From Algiphilus aromaticivorans DG1253 (GTDB lineage: Bacteria; Pseudomonadota; Gammaproteobacteria; Nevskiales; Nevskiaceae): DNA of 64,000 bases. The first letter of the stretch is position 1. Every line of letters begins with the position of its first letter. The stretch lies in the NCBI RefSeq assembly GCF_000733765.1, contig NZ_JPOG01000001.1, positions 1,302,001 through 1,366,000 on the forward strand, in the 5' to 3' direction. The notes below the pieces were generated by a model that did not search any database, had not been told where the DNA came from, and saw nothing but the letters and a program-made list of their open reading frames with translations. Of the stretch, positions 35,071 to 44,869 are shown in pieces. The translations under genes were made by a program, and so were the position numbers.

Positions 35071-36747
35071 ATGAGCGAAAGTTTCGCCGAACTCTTTGAA
35101 CAAAGCCTCGCACAGGGGCAGTCCATGCAGCCGGGTGCGCTGGTGCGCGCGACGGTGCTGGAAGTGAAGTCCGACGTCGTCATCGTCGACGCCGGCCTGA
35201 AGTCGGAAGGGGTCATCGCCCTGGACGAGTTCAAGAACGAGATGGGCGAGGTGTCCATCAGCGCGGGGGACGAGGTCGAGGTTGCACTGGAAACCGTCGA
35301 AGACGGCTTCGGCGAAACCAAGTTCTCCAAGGAGAAGGCCGAGCGCATCAAGACCTGGGAGCGTCTGTCCCAGTCCTTCGAGAATGGAGAGATCGTCAAC
35401 GGTCTCATTACCGGCAAGGTCAAGGGCGGCTTCACCGTCGACATTGGCGCCGTGCGCGCCTTCCTTCCGGGCTCGCTGGTCGACGTCCGGCCGGTGCGCG
35501 ACACCGCTTATCTCGAGGGCAAGCCCCTCGAGTTCAAGGTCATCAAGCTCGACCAGCTGCGCAACAACATCGTGGTTTCGCGTCGCGAAGTGCTCGAGGC
35601 CGAGTACAGCGCCGAGCGCGAGCAGTTGCTTGAGACGTTGCAGGAAGGCGTGGTGCTCAACGGCGTGGTCAAGAATCTCGTCGACTACGGCGCCTTCGTC
35701 GACCTCGGCGGCATCGACGGCCTGCTGCACATCACCGACATGTCCTGGAAGCGCATCAAGGACCCGTCGGAGGTCGTTGCGGTCGGTGACGAGATCGAGG
35801 TCAAGGTTCTCAAGTACGATCGCGAGCGTCGTCGTGTCAGCCTCGGCCTGAAGCAGCTGGGCGAGGATCCCTGGGTCGATATCGCACGCCGCTATCCGGA
35901 AAAGACGCGTCTCTTCGGCAAGGTCACCAACATCACCGACTACGGCTCCTTCGTGGAGATCGAGTCCGGTGTCGAGGGCCTGGTCCACGTCTCCGAGATG
36001 GACTGGACCAACAAGAACGTCAACCCGAACAAGGTCGTGACCATCGGCGACGAGGTCGAGGTCATGATCCTGGACATCGACGAGGAGCGTCGCCGCATTT
36101 CGCTCGGCATGAAGCAGTGCGTGCCGAATCCCTGGGAAGAGTTCGCGCAGAACTACCAGAAGGGCGACAAGGTTCGCGGCACGATCAAGTCGATTACCGA
36201 CTTCGGCGTCTTCATCGGCATCGATGGCGGCATCGACGGTCTCGTGCACCTCTCCGACCTGTCCTGGAACGAAAGCGGCGAAGAGGCCGTGCGCCGTTAC
36301 TCCAAGGGTCAGGAGATCGAGGCGACCGTTCTTGCCATCGACGCAGAGCGCGAGCGCATCTCGCTGGGCGTCAAGCAGATGACTGCCGATCCGATCGCGC
36401 AGTTCATGGCCGACAACAAGCGCGGCGAGCAGGTCACCGGCACCGTGCGCGAAGTCGAAGCTCGAGGCGCGCTCATCGAGCTGGCTGACGGCGTCGAGGG
36501 CTATATCAAGGCCAACGATCTCGCCCGCGAGCGTGTCGAGGACGCCACCAAGGTGCTCGCGGTCGGCGATGAGCTGACTGCCACCTTCATCGGCATCGAC
36601 CGCAAGTCGCGTGTCATCCAGCTCTCCGTGCGCGCCAAGGAGCTGCAGGAAGAGGAGGAGGCTGTATCCGAGTACAGCAACAGTCGGAACGCCACCACCG
36701 GGCGTACCTCGCTGGGCGATCTGCTCAAGGAGCACATCGGCGATTAA
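35071..36747 (+). CDS. rpsA: 30S ribosomal protein S1
   Basis: A 558-residue S1 (E. coli 557) with six S1/OB-fold repeats: about 20-88, 105-172, 190-260, 277-347, 364-434 and 450-520. Each shows the characteristic G-x-V-x-x-I/V...DYGAFV/DFGVFI pattern and RRRxSLG(L/M)KQ ends. It unwinds and delivers mRNA to the 30S subunit. The frame is open 27 codons upstream but [15 protein letters not shown] is the conserved start. Translation begins without an SD sequence. It ends before a strong terminator. Confidence 0.98.
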   Translation: MSESFAELFEQSLAQGQSMQPGALVRATVLEVKSDVVIVDAGLKSEGVIALDEFKNEMGEVSISAGDEVEVALETVEDGFGETKFSKEKAERIKTWERLSQSFENGEIVNGLITGKVKGGFTVDIGAVRAFLPGSLVDVRPVRDTAYLEGKPLEFKVIKLDQLRNNIVVSRREVLEAEYSAEREQLLETLQEGVVLNGVVKNLVDYGAFVDLGGIDGLLHITDMSWKRIKDPSEVVAVGDEIEVKVLKYDRERRRVSLGLKQLGEDPWVDIARRYPEKTRLFGKVTNITDYGSFVEIESGVEGLVHVSEMDWTNKNVNPNKVVTIGDEVEVMILDIDEERRRISLGMKQCVPNPWEEFAQNYQKGDKVRGTIKSITDFGVFIGIDGGIDGLVHLSDLSWNESGEEAVRRYSKGQEIEATVLAIDAERERISLGVKQMTADPIAQFMADNKRGEQVTGTVREVEARGALIELADGVEGYIKANDLARERVEDATKVLAVGDELTATFIGIDRKSRVIQLSVRAKELQEEEEAVSEYSNSRNATTGRTSLGDLLKEHIGD

Positions 36748-36811
36748 TTCGGCGAGGAGCTTCGAGCATCATTGAGATGTCTCGTCTATCCTCCTGAAAA
36801 GGAAGCTGAAG

Positions 36812-36843
36812 AAAAGGGGCGCGCTTGCGCCCCTTTTTCTTTT
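36812..36843 (+). terminator. Rho-independent terminator after rpsA
   Basis: AAAAGGGGCGC (36812-36822) pairs perfectly with GCGCCCCTTTT (36827-36837) around a 4-base loop, followed by a T-rich run to 36843. An 11-base stem with a U-tract is the clearest intrinsic terminator in the window, and because of the A-run it could also act on the other strand. It separates rpsA from ihfB, so ihfB-lapA-lapB need a promoter in the following 36 bases or readthrough. Confidence 0.93.
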
Positions 36844-36879
36844 CACCTATCGTGAAACGACTTTTCCGGGCCTGTCTTC

Positions 36880-37179
36880 ATGACGAAATCCGAGTTGATC
36901 GACCGCCTTGCCGAGCGCGTGGCGCCGCTGCAGGTACCCCACGGCGACGTCGAAATGGCGGTCAAGCTGATTCTGGACACCGTCAGCCGCGAGCTGGCGG
37001 CGGACCGTCGGGTCGAGATCCGCGGCTTCGGCAGTTTCTCGGTACATCACCGGGATGCGCGCACCGGCCGCAATCCGCGTACCGGCGTGACCGTCGATAT
37101 TCCGCCCAAGCGGGTGCCGCATTTCAAGCCCGGCAAGGCCCTGCGCGAGCGCGTCGACCGCGGGAACGGCAATGTATAA
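36880..37179 (+). CDS. ihfB: Integration host factor subunit beta
   Basis: A 99-residue HU/IHF-family DNA-bending protein. The start [14 protein letters not shown] and the arm region [20 protein letters not shown] then GRNPRTG identify the beta (HimD) subunit; position after rpsA is the standard ihfB locus. It works as a heterodimer with IhfA, which is not in this window. It overlaps lapA by 8 bases. The upstream gap, 36844-36879, is short and I see no clear promoter. Confidence 0.97.
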   Translation: MTKSELIDRLAERVAPLQVPHGDVEMAVKLILDTVSRELAADRRVEIRGFGSFSVHHRDARTGRNPRTGVTVDIPPKRVPHFKPGKALRERVDRGNGNV

Positions 37180-37471
37180 GCTGCGTCAGGCGGTGATCAT
37201 CGTACTGGTGCTCCTGATGCTGGTGGGCGGCCTGTCGCTTGGGCTGTTCAACAGTCAGATGGTGCGTTTCGACTATCTGGCGGGACAGGTCGAGCTTCCG
37301 CTGATCGCGTTGCTGGTGTTGGCGGCGGTCTTCACGCTGCTGCTGGCTGCGTTGGCGAGCACCATCCCCTATCTCCGTCTGCGGCGCCGTGTCTCCCGAC
37401 TGCAGAAGGATCTCGACCGGGTGCAACAGAAGGACGCCGTAGCGACGCGACTGCCCGCGAATCGGCAGTAG
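37172..37471 (+). CDS. lapA: Lipopolysaccharide assembly protein A (LapA)
   Basis: A 99-residue protein with two transmembrane helices (about 7-27 and 43-66) and a charged cytoplasmic coiled tail ([18 protein letters not shown]), the layout of the LapA domain (DUF1049). In E. coli LapA and LapB link LPS synthesis control, through FtsH-mediated LpxC turnover, to envelope assembly. It overlaps ihfB by 8 bases and is followed after two bases by lapB. The conserved region [18 protein letters not shown] supports the family call. Confidence 0.9.
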   Translation: MYKLRQAVIIVLVLLMLVGGLSLGLFNSQMVRFDYLAGQVELPLIALLVLAAVFTLLLAALASTIPYLRLRRRVSRLQKDLDRVQQKDAVATRLPANRQ

Positions 37472-37473
37472 CC

Positions 37474-38631
37474 ATGCTCGGCAGCTTCGGCATGGCCGTT
37501 CTGCTGCTGCCGCTCGGTCTGGCGCTGGGATGGCATTTGCGGCGACTCGCGGACGAGACACCGGAGTCTCGAAACGGCACGCCGGTATCCGCGGATTATC
37601 TGGAAGGGCTGCAGCTACTCGCCAGCGGCGATCCGGATCGCGCCATCGCGGCATTGATACGCGCGGTGGCGGTCGACCAGGACACCATCGAGCTGCATCT
37701 GACGCTGGGCCGGCTATTCCGCAAGCGCGGCGAGGTCGATCGCGCCATGCGCATCCACCAGCACTTGATGACGCGCGAGGGCCTGCCTGCCGAGCAGATC
37801 AACCATTTGCGGCTGGAGCTGGCGCGCGATTATCACGAAGCTGGGTTGCTCGACCGCGCCGAGGCGCTGTATCGCGAACTGGTCGACGATGGCATGTATT
37901 TGGAAGAGGCACTGCAGGCCTTGCTGTCGATCTTCGAGCAGACGCGCGATTGGGACAATGCCGAAGCCACCGCGCGACGACTGCAGACGGTGGCGGGGCG
38001 ATCTCAGGCGCGCCTGCTGGCGCACTATGCCTGCGAGCGCGCCGATGCCGCGCGCGCCAGCGGCGACGTTGGGCTGGCGCTTGAGCACGCGCAGCGTGCG
38101 TTGCGCGTCGACGATGATTGCGTACGCGCCAGTCTGCTTCTCGGCGAGCTGCGCGAAGCCGCTCAGGACCATGCCGGCGCGCTGCGTGCCTATGAGCACG
38201 TGGCGGAACAGGATCTGCGGTTCTTCCCGACTGTACTCCCGAGGCTGCGTCGTGTGCACACCGAGACCGGCGGTGGCGATGGCTATCGCCGCTATCTTCT
38301 TGCAGCAGAGAAGCACTACGAAAGCGTGGCGCCGCGACTGGCGCGGCTGCGCCTGGATGTGGAGGACGGCGGCGCCGTCGTCGACGAGCTCGCCGAGATT
38401 TGCCGCGCGCAGCCCACCTGGACGGGATTGCGCATGCTTGCCGAGCTTCGCGCCGAAGAGGATGCGCTCGCGCAGGTATTGCACGAAGGCCTCGAGATCG
38501 CTTTGCAGTCCCGAGCGCAGTATCGTTGCGAGAACTGCGGGCTGACGCCGCGTCTTTTGTTCTGGCAATGCCCAGGCTGCAAGCAGTGGGCTACGATTCG
38601 TCCAACCAGTGACCTTCTGCAGGACACCTGA
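37474..38631 (+). CDS. lapB: Lipopolysaccharide assembly protein B (LapB/YciM)
   Basis: A 385-residue protein (E. coli 389): an N-terminal membrane anchor (1-21), tetratricopeptide repeats covering about 45-330, and a C-terminal rubredoxin-like metal knuckle with Cys352, Cys355, Cys366 and Cys369 (YRCENCG ... WQCPGCKQW). The anchored TPR plus rubredoxin fold is diagnostic. LapB delivers LpxC to FtsH, balancing LPS and phospholipid synthesis; the lipid A genes lie about 20 kb upstream. It overlaps nothing downstream; an epimerase gene follows after 46 bases. Confidence 0.95.
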   Translation: MLGSFGMAVLLLPLGLALGWHLRRLADETPESRNGTPVSADYLEGLQLLASGDPDRAIAALIRAVAVDQDTIELHLTLGRLFRKRGEVDRAMRIHQHLMTREGLPAEQINHLRLELARDYHEAGLLDRAEALYRELVDDGMYLEEALQALLSIFEQTRDWDNAEATARRLQTVAGRSQARLLAHYACERADAARASGDVGLALEHAQRALRVDDDCVRASLLLGELREAAQDHAGALRAYEHVAEQDLRFFPTVLPRLRRVHTETGGGDGYRRYLLAAEKHYESVAPRLARLRLDVEDGGAVVDELAEICRAQPTWTGLRMLAELRAEEDALAQVLHEGLEIALQSRAQYRCENCGLTPRLLFWQCPGCKQWATIRPTSDLLQDT

Positions 38632-38677
38632 GACAGTTGCGAATCGAAAGCGCATAACCACCGGCAGGGGAGACAGC

Positions 38678-39676
38678 ATGAAGGATTCCGAGCAGCGCGC
38701 GCCCAGCCTGGTGGTCACAGGTGCCAGCGGCTTCCTCGGAGGCGAGGTCGTACGGCAGGCGCTCGCGGCCGGCATGCGCGTGCTCGCGCTGTGTCGCCCG
38801 GGCAGCGAGGGCGAAATGCCCGTACACGCCAACCTGAAGACCCACGAGGTGGACATCCGTGACGTCGATGGCATCGATGCCGTCGTCCCCGCGGAGCCAT
38901 CCGGAATCATCCATTGCGCGAGCAACACCAGTCTCTGGCGGCGCAACGGCGGCGAGCAGATGCGGGTCAATGTGCGCGGCACGCGTGCACTCGTGCGGCT
39001 GGCAATGGCACGGCGCACCCGGCTCGTGCACATGTCCTGTGCACTGGCTTACGGCCAGCATGGGGGCGTCATCAGCGCCGATACGCCGCGCCTCGGGCGC
39101 AACTCCGCTATCGCCTACGTGCGGAGCAAGGCTCTGGCGGAGAATGAGGTGGAGCACGCCATGCGTGCCGGCGCCGATGCAGTCGTGCTGCATCCGGCCT
39201 TCATGCTGGGTGCGGGCGATCGCAATGGCTGGTCACGCATGGTCAGTCTAGTGGCGCAACGGCGTCTGCCGGGGGTTCCTCCCGGTGGCGCAACCTTCTG
39301 CAGCGTGCAGGGCGTAGCGGCCGCGGCGCTGGGCGCTCTCGACCCGGAAGTGCCCACGGCCAGCCGCTGGCTCATCGGTGGCGTTAGCGCCAGCTATGTC
39401 GGTCTGGCGCGTGAGATCGGTTCCCAGCTTGGGCACCGGCGCTTTCTACGCCCGGTACGTCCGGGCATTCTGCAGGCCTATGCTCGGGTCGAGGAAGCAG
39501 TTGCTCCTCTGCTGGGCCGCGATCCGGAGGTCACCGTCGAGGCCGTCGCGTTGCTCAGCGGGAACATCTACTGTGAAGGTCGAGATGCGGAGCGACACTT
39601 CGGCCTGCAGACGCCCGGTCTGGAAGCCCTTGTTGGCAGTTGCATCGGCTGGATGCGAGATAGCGGGAGGCTTTGA
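38678..39676 (+). CDS. NAD(P)-dependent epimerase/dehydratase-like SDR protein
   Basis: A 332-residue extended short-chain dehydrogenase. The cofactor loop TGASGFLGGEVVRQA is at about 11-25 and the catalytic pair is in AYVRSKALAEN (Tyr-x-x-x-Lys), with MSCALAYG supplying the middle Ser-region. It resembles dihydroflavonol-reductase/NDP-sugar epimerase-like proteins, but the substrate cannot be told. An open frame extends 23 codons upstream into lapB; the ATG at 38678 follows GGGGAGAC, a good ribosome binding site. In Pseudomonas this locus leads into O-antigen genes, so an envelope-sugar role is possible. It converges with the protease gene downstream, 7 bases apart. Confidence 0.8.
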   Translation: MKDSEQRAPSLVVTGASGFLGGEVVRQALAAGMRVLALCRPGSEGEMPVHANLKTHEVDIRDVDGIDAVVPAEPSGIIHCASNTSLWRRNGGEQMRVNVRGTRALVRLAMARRTRLVHMSCALAYGQHGGVISADTPRLGRNSAIAYVRSKALAENEVEHAMRAGADAVVLHPAFMLGAGDRNGWSRMVSLVAQRRLPGVPPGGATFCSVQGVAAAALGALDPEVPTASRWLIGGVSASYVGLAREIGSQLGHRRFLRPVRPGILQAYARVEEAVAPLLGRDPEVTVEAVALLSGNIYCEGRDAERHFGLQTPGLEALVGSCIGWMRDSGRL

Positions 39677-39683
39677 GGCGGCG

Positions 39684-41204
39684 TCACTCGCGCCGGCGCC
39701 GCTCTTCTTCGGGGCGCCAATTGTCCGGGAGACTTTCGCGCACCTCGGTACGGAAGCTGCGCAGTCGGGCGCGTTGCTTGTCGCTAAGTCCCTCGTGGCG
39801 CAGCCCGGCATCGATGTGTCGGATGGCACCGGGCGAGTCGCCGCGCCGCCAGGCGTAGGCCGCGCTCTGGAAAGCGAATTCGGCGCGGTCACCGGAAGCT
39901 CGAGCTGCGCGTGCGAGCACCTGATGGGCGCCGGGGAACTCGCCGATATGCTTGAACTCGTCGAGCAGGAACTGGCGTGCGCGGTCGGCCTGGCCGGCGT
40001 CCATGAGTGTCTCTGCGCGCGCGAAGATCAGCGGCGCATAGCGCGGATGCCGATCCAGCGCCTCGTCGATGGTCGCCAGCGCAGCGTCGATGTCGCCGGT
40101 GCGCCGCTGGTTGTGCGCGTGTAGCAGCATGAGGTTGGGTTGGTTCTCGTGCGCTTCCAAGAGCGGAGCAAGCGATTCCGCTGAGTCGGTGTAGCGCCCC
40201 AGTTCGTGCAGCGCCAGCGCCGCGCCATAGTGCTCGGCAGGATCGTCGGAAGTGCGCTCCAGGCGCCGCCGGAAATGGTCGAGGGCGGCCGAGGGACGCT
40301 CGGCCGTGAGCACACGTGCCCGGGCGCGCATGAGCTGAAAGGTCAGCGGTCGCTCGGCATCGGATCCATCGCTCTGACGCTGCGCGCGGGCCCGAGCCTC
40401 GGCGATACGGGTGGTGTTGACCGGATGCGTGCGCAGGATCTCGGGCATGCCCGAACCGTAGAGCCGTGACTGCTGCTCCAGGCGCTGGAAAAAGCTCACC
40501 ATGCCGGCCGGATCGAAGCCGGCGCTCATCATCGTGCCGATGCCGATGCGGTCGGCTTCCAGCTCGTGGTTGCGCGTGTAGTTGATCTGACGCTGCAGGG
40601 TCGCGGCCTGACCGAGGGAAAGCGCGCCGAGCACGACGTCCGGGGCGGCTGAGCCGGCAATGATCGCCGCCAGCACGGCCGCCCAGGTGGCGATGTCGGC
40701 GACGCGGGTCCCCTCCATGGTGCGGGCGATGTGGCGCTGGGTGACGTGTGCCAGCTCGTGGGCCATGACGCCGGCGAGTTCGCTCTCGCTTTCTGCCGCC
40801 ATCAGGAGGCCGGCATTGAAGCCCATGAAGCCGCCGGGCAACGCGAAGGCGTTGATGCGCGGGTCGCGCACCATGAAGAACTGCAGGTGCTCCGGCAGAT
40901 CGCGCGAGTGCGAAGCGATGTGCCATCCCAGCCGAGTGATGTATTCCACCAGCTCGGGATCCTCCAGCGCATAACCGGCAGAGTGAATCTGCGCGGTGAT
41001 GCGGGCGCCGATCTCGTACTCTTCGCGCGGCGACATGGCAGCGTCCGCCGGCTCGCCGAGCTTTGGCAGCTGGATATCACTGATGCTGGCCTGGAGTCCC
41101 TGGTGGGTCGTCAGCATCGCAAAGGCAGCGCTCATCAGTAGCGTGGCGAGTGGGCGCCACCGGCGCGGGCGGAGGGGGGGAGTGGCGCGATTAGGCATTC
41201 TCAT
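39684..41204 (-). CDS. bepA: BepA-like periplasmic M48 metalloprotease with TPR repeats
   Basis: A 506-residue protein (E. coli BepA/YfgC 487). An N-terminal export signal (about 15-40) precedes the M48 peptidase domain, with zinc site H149-E-L-A-H153 and third ligand Glu214 in the NHELEADRIG motif. TPR-like repeats fill about 290-480, the arrangement of BepA, which repairs or degrades stalled LptD and BamA in the periplasm. The start ATG at 41204 is preceded by GTCGAG; a second in-frame ATG lies two codons in. It is the last gene of a minus-strand group with psd and the SCO1-like gene, 25 bases downstream of psd. Confidence 0.87.
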   Translation of the reverse strand: MRMPNRATPPLRPRRWRPLATLLMSAAFAMLTTHQGLQASISDIQLPKLGEPADAAMSPREEYEIGARITAQIHSAGYALEDPELVEYITRLGWHIASHSRDLPEHLQFFMVRDPRINAFALPGGFMGFNAGLLMAAESESELAGVMAHELAHVTQRHIARTMEGTRVADIATWAAVLAAIIAGSAAPDVVLGALSLGQAATLQRQINYTRNHELEADRIGIGTMMSAGFDPAGMVSFFQRLEQQSRLYGSGMPEILRTHPVNTTRIAEARARAQRQSDGSDAERPLTFQLMRARARVLTAERPSAALDHFRRRLERTSDDPAEHYGAALALHELGRYTDSAESLAPLLEAHENQPNLMLLHAHNQRRTGDIDAALATIDEALDRHPRYAPLIFARAETLMDAGQADRARQFLLDEFKHIGEFPGAHQVLARAARASGDRAEFAFQSAAYAWRRGDSPGAIRHIDAGLRHEGLSDKQRARLRSFRTEVRESLPDNWRPEEERRRRE

Positions 41205-41229
41205 CTCGACTAGGACGCCCGCGGCGGCC

Positions 41230-42096
41230 TTATGGTTCGCCGCTGAGGCTGCCTATGGGCTGACCCATGCGCAAGCTCTGCCCAGGGACCAGTTCCGGGT
41301 GCCAGTCGAGCAGGCCAGGCGTGGCCAGCAGGATGACCGTCGATCCCATATTGAAGCGCCCGATTTCGGCGCCGCGTGCGTATTGGCCATTGGCCGGCAC
41401 GAAGGGGCCGGGGCGGCGATGGTGCGGCGGGCAGATTCGTCCAGCCCAGACGGTATCAACCGAGCCGACGAGCAGCGCGCCCACCATCACCACCGCCAGG
41501 CGGCCAGCGGCGCAGTCGAACTGCGCGACCACGCGCTCGTTGCGCGCGAAGAGCGCAGGGCGCGCGCGCGCCGTCGCCGGGTTGACGCTGAACAGACGGC
41601 CCGGAATGTGCCGGTGCCCGCGCAGATCCAGATCGGCCGGGGCGTGGATACGGTGATAGTCGTAGGGCGCCAGATAGATCGTGCAGAAGGTACCGTCGCG
41701 AAATGCTTCGGCTGGCTCGCCGAGCAGCGCCTCGGCGCTGTAGCGCATGCCCTTGGCCTGTATCAGCATCCCATCGCTGATCCGGCCGAGTTGACTGAGG
41801 CTGCCATCCACCGGACTGACCACAGCACCTTCGTCTTCGGGCAGCGGACGTGCGCCGGGTCGCAGCGCGCGCGTGAAGAAAGCGTTGAAATGCGTGAAGG
41901 CATCGGGAGCCTGCTCCTCGGCTTCGCGCATGTCGACGTTGAAGCGGCGGATGAAGATCCGGATGAGCGCGTTCTTGATCGGCGATACCCGCCAGTGCGC
42001 GATTGCGTGGACCGCGCGCGACAGCGCGCGCGTGGGCAGGCAGGCCTGCAGCAGCACGAGCAGGCGCTCGCGCCAGGACGCAGCGTGCGCGCTCAC
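41230..42096 (-). CDS. psd: Phosphatidylserine decarboxylase proenzyme
   Basis: A 288-residue inner-membrane enzyme converting phosphatidylserine to phosphatidylethanolamine. The autocatalytic site reads MGST (residues 250-253, self-cleavage between G251 and S252) instead of the common LGST; the Ser becomes the pyruvoyl group. Asp97 (VVSPVDGS) and His151 (DYHRIHAP) complete the site. The start is a GTG overlapping the SCO1-like stop by 4 bases (GTGA). In E. coli psd is next to other genes, so the copper-chaperone neighbour is unusual. Confidence 0.95.
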   Translation of the reverse strand: MSAHAASWRERLLVLLQACLPTRALSRAVHAIAHWRVSPIKNALIRIFIRRFNVDMREAEEQAPDAFTHFNAFFTRALRPGARPLPEDEGAVVSPVDGSLSQLGRISDGMLIQAKGMRYSAEALLGEPAEAFRDGTFCTIYLAPYDYHRIHAPADLDLRGHRHIPGRLFSVNPATARARPALFARNERVVAQFDCAAGRLAVVMVGALLVGSVDTVWAGRICPPHHRRPGPFVPANGQYARGAEIGRFNMGSTVILLATPGLLDWHPELVPGQSLRMGQPIGSLSGEP

Positions 42097-42707
42097 GAGC
42101 GGCTGGCCGCGGCCTTGCGCAGATCGGCGCTCAGGCTGTCCGGGCGGTAAGGCGGCTGCAGAAAGCCGGCAACCCTTCCCTGTGGGTCGATCAGCACGAT
42201 GGCCGCGGTATGGTCCACCGTGTAGCCGCCGTCCTCATTGGGCGTGTACTGATAAGCCACCGAGAGATCCTTGGCCAGCCGGCCGATGATGTCCTTGTCA
42301 CCGGTCAGCGCCTTGAACTCCTTGGAGAAGTAGCCAACGTACTCGCGCAGGGCTTCGGGACGATCACGCTCCGGGTCCACCGTGAGGAAGACGACCTGCC
42401 AGTCCTCGGCGCGATCGCCCAGCGTCTCGTAGGCCGTGCGCAGGACGCCCAGGGTCGTCGGGCAGATGTCCGGGCAGTTCGTGAAGCCGGGGAATATTGC
42501 GGTCCAGTGGCCTTCGAGCCGCTCTCGGCCGAAGGGCTGGGCATCCTCGTCGAGCAGCTCGAAATCGCGCACCGGCCGCGGCTGCTCGAGCAGCACGCCG
42601 CCGCTGAGCTGGCGGCCGGGCTCCGGCGGCTGCAGCAGGCTCAGCGCGATCGTGACGCCAGCGACGAGGGCGGCGAGGGCCAGGATAGGGGCGAGGATAC
42701 GGCGCAT
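42093..42707 (-). CDS. SCO1/SenC/PrrC-family copper chaperone
   Basis: A 204-residue membrane-anchored thioredoxin-fold protein. A single N-terminal transmembrane segment (about 5-25) is followed by a periplasmic domain with the copper site Cys78 and Cys82 (TNCPDICP) and His166 (YTVDHTAAI). SCO proteins deliver copper to the CuA site of cytochrome c oxidase. The ATG at 42707 follows GGAG with good spacing; a start at 42748 (MKAPTPS) is also possible and would add 14 residues. The stop overlaps psd by 4 bases; prmB diverges upstream. Confidence 0.9.
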   Translation of the reverse strand: MRRILAPILALAALVAGVTIALSLLQPPEPGRQLSGGVLLEQPRPVRDFELLDEDAQPFGRERLEGHWTAIFPGFTNCPDICPTTLGVLRTAYETLGDRAEDWQVVFLTVDPERDRPEALREYVGYFSKEFKALTGDKDIIGRLAKDLSVAYQYTPNEDGGYTVDHTAAIVLIDPQGRVAGFLQPPYRPDSLSADLRKAAASRS

Positions 42708-42808
42708 GCCGAGCGGCTCCGCGTTGCGGGATGGGGTTGGCGCTTTCATACTACCAAGTCGCACCCCTAAGAAGGCCCCGCGCGGCACTGTCCCGCGCCG
42801 GCTCCGCC

Positions 42809-43750
42809 ATGTCCGAAGAACGCGCTACCGCCGCTGGCGATCCCACCGATGTGCTCTGCACGCCGGCTGACTACGTCCGCTGGGCGGCGAGTCGCTTTGC
42901 GGCCGCGGGCTTGCACTACGGGCACGGTTTCGACAACGCGCTGGACGAAGCCTTCTATCTGGTTCGCCATACGCTGGGGCTGCCGCATGAGCTGCCCGAG
43001 GTCTATCTGCGCGCCAGGCTGATGCCGGACGAGCGCGACCGGCTCCGAGCGCTCATCGATCGCCGCGTGACAACGCGCGAGCCGGTTGCTTATCTCACCG
43101 GCGAGGCCTGGTTCTGCGGCATGAGCTTCCGCGTCGACGAGCGCGTCATCGTGCCGCGCAGCCCTATGGCCGAGTTGATCGCCGAAGGCTTCGCCCCCTG
43201 GCTGAGCGCGCCGCCCGAGCGCGTGCTGGATCTCTGCTCGGGCTGCGGCTGCATCGCCATCGCCTGCGCCGCGGCCTTTCCCGATGCCGAAGTGCACGCC
43301 GTGGAGCTGGATTCGGGCGCCTTTGCGTTGCTCGAAGCCAACATCGTCGACTACAACCTGGGCGAGCGCGTTTACTCGCATAAGGGCGATCTCTTCGCGC
43401 CGCTGGCTGGTGAGCCGCCTTTTGATCTGATCGTCAGCAACCCGCCCTACGTGCCCGAGGCCGAATGGGCCGCGCTGCCCGAGGAGTATCATCGCGAGCC
43501 CAAGCTGGCGCTGGCCGCCGGCGAAGACGGCATGGCGGTAGTGGCTCGGCTACTGGAAGAGGCGCCGCAGTGGCTGCAGCCCGATGGCGTGCTCATCTGC
43601 GAGATCGGCAGCTCGGTGGCCGAGCTGGAGGCGCGCTTTCCGGGCCTGCCTGCCTACTGGCCGGATTTCGAGCGGGGCGGCAGTGGGGTGTTCGTGATCG
43701 ATCGGGCGAGTTTGGTCGCCTGGCAGCAGGGAGAGGTCCATGTCGGGTAA
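42809..43750 (+). CDS. prmB: 50S ribosomal protein L3 glutamine methyltransferase
   Basis: A 313-residue SAM-dependent N5-glutamine methyltransferase (E. coli 310). The SAM-binding [14 protein letters not shown] is at about 139-152 and the catalytic NPPY at 211-214. The N-terminal motif [16 protein letters not shown] is characteristic of PrmB and separates it from the release-factor enzyme PrmC. The ATG at 42809 is chosen over open frame extending 26 codons upstream. It overlaps aroC by 11 bases, a pairing common in gammaproteobacteria. Confidence 0.95.
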   Translation: MSEERATAAGDPTDVLCTPADYVRWAASRFAAAGLHYGHGFDNALDEAFYLVRHTLGLPHELPEVYLRARLMPDERDRLRALIDRRVTTREPVAYLTGEAWFCGMSFRVDERVIVPRSPMAELIAEGFAPWLSAPPERVLDLCSGCGCIAIACAAAFPDAEVHAVELDSGAFALLEANIVDYNLGERVYSHKGDLFAPLAGEPPFDLIVSNPPYVPEAEWAALPEEYHREPKLALAAGEDGMAVVARLLEEAPQWLQPDGVLICEIGSSVAELEARFPGLPAYWPDFERGGSGVFVIDRASLVAWQQGEVHVG

Positions 43751-44843
43751 CACGCTGGGGAAGCTGTTCTGCGTAACGAGCTTCGGCGAATCGCACGGAC
43801 CGGCCATCGGTTGCGTGATCGACGGCTGTCCGCCGGGATTGGCGCTTTCCGAGGCGGATATCCAGCCGGCGCTGGATCGGCGTCGGCCCGGGCGCTCGAA
43901 GTTCGTTACCCAGCGCAAGGAAGCCGACACGGTGCGCATCCTCTCCGGCGTCTTCGAGGGCGAGACCACCGGTACGCCCATCGCGCTGCTTATCGAGAAC
44001 ACCGACCAGCGCAGCTACGACTACGACAAGATCGCGCAGGTCTTCCGGCCGAATCACGCCGACTACGCCTACATGCAGAAGTACGGCCGGCGCGATCATC
44101 GCGGTGGCGGCCGTTCCTCGGCGCGCGAGACGGCCGTTCGGGTCGCCGCCGGCGCCGTGGCGGCCAAGTATCTGCACGAGCGCCTGGGTGTTCGTATCCG
44201 TGCCTGCCTGACGCAGATCGGCGAGCACCAGCTCGCCATCAGCGACTGGACGGCGGTGGAGGCCAATGCTTTCTTCTGCGCCGATCCTGATCGCGTACCG
44301 GAGTTGGAGGCCTACGTCGAGCAGCTGCGCCGCGACGGTGACTCGGCCGGTGCCTGCATCCAGGTCGAAGCCAGTGGCATGCCGCCGGGTCTCGGCGAGC
44401 CGGTCTACGACCGGCTCGACGCCGAGATCGCCTACGCGCTGATGGGCATCAACGCGGTCAAGGGCGTGGAGCTCGGCGACGGCATGGCCGTGGCCGGCAT
44501 GCGCGGTACCGCCCACCGCGACGAGATGCGCGCCGACGGCTTCAAGTCCAATCACTCCGGCGGTGTGGCCGGCGGTATCAGCACCGGTCAGGATCTGGTA
44601 GCCCGACTTGCGATTAAGCCCACTTCCAGCATTACCACGCCGGGAGATTCCATCGACGAGACAGGCGCGGATGTGGAGATGCGTACTACCGGCCGCCACG
44701 ATCCCTGCGTCGGTATCCGCGCCGTACCCATCGCCGAGGCCATGGTCGCTCTTGTGCTGATGGATCACTGGCTGCGACACCGCGCCCAATGCGGTGACGT
44801 CGAGCCGACGACGCCGCGCATTCCCGCGCAGCGTCCGTCCTAG
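43740..44843 (+). CDS. aroC: Chorismate synthase
   Basis: A 367-residue FMN-dependent enzyme making chorismate from EPSP, the last shikimate step. Signatures [32 protein letters not shown] and [16 protein letters not shown] are intact. Its product feeds pheA and tyrA (29696-32978) and the tryptophan genes in this window. It converges with the subtilase gene 26 bases downstream; no good terminator is visible in that gap. Confidence 0.98.
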   Translation: MSGNTLGKLFCVTSFGESHGPAIGCVIDGCPPGLALSEADIQPALDRRRPGRSKFVTQRKEADTVRILSGVFEGETTGTPIALLIENTDQRSYDYDKIAQVFRPNHADYAYMQKYGRRDHRGGGRSSARETAVRVAAGAVAAKYLHERLGVRIRACLTQIGEHQLAISDWTAVEANAFFCADPDRVPELEAYVEQLRRDGDSAGACIQVEASGMPPGLGEPVYDRLDAEIAYALMGINAVKGVELGDGMAVAGMRGTAHRDEMRADGFKSNHSGGVAGGISTGQDLVARLAIKPTSSITTPGDSIDETGADVEMRTTGRHDPCVGIRAVPIAEAMVALVLMDHWLRHRAQCGDVEPTTPRIPAQRPS

Positions 44844-44869
44844 GCTGGCTGAAGCGGGTCCGGCTAGGG

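Noticed and set aside
44844-44869. Bidirectional terminator between convergent aroC and the subtilase gene
   Set aside because: The 26-base gap has no stable inverted repeat with a T-run.
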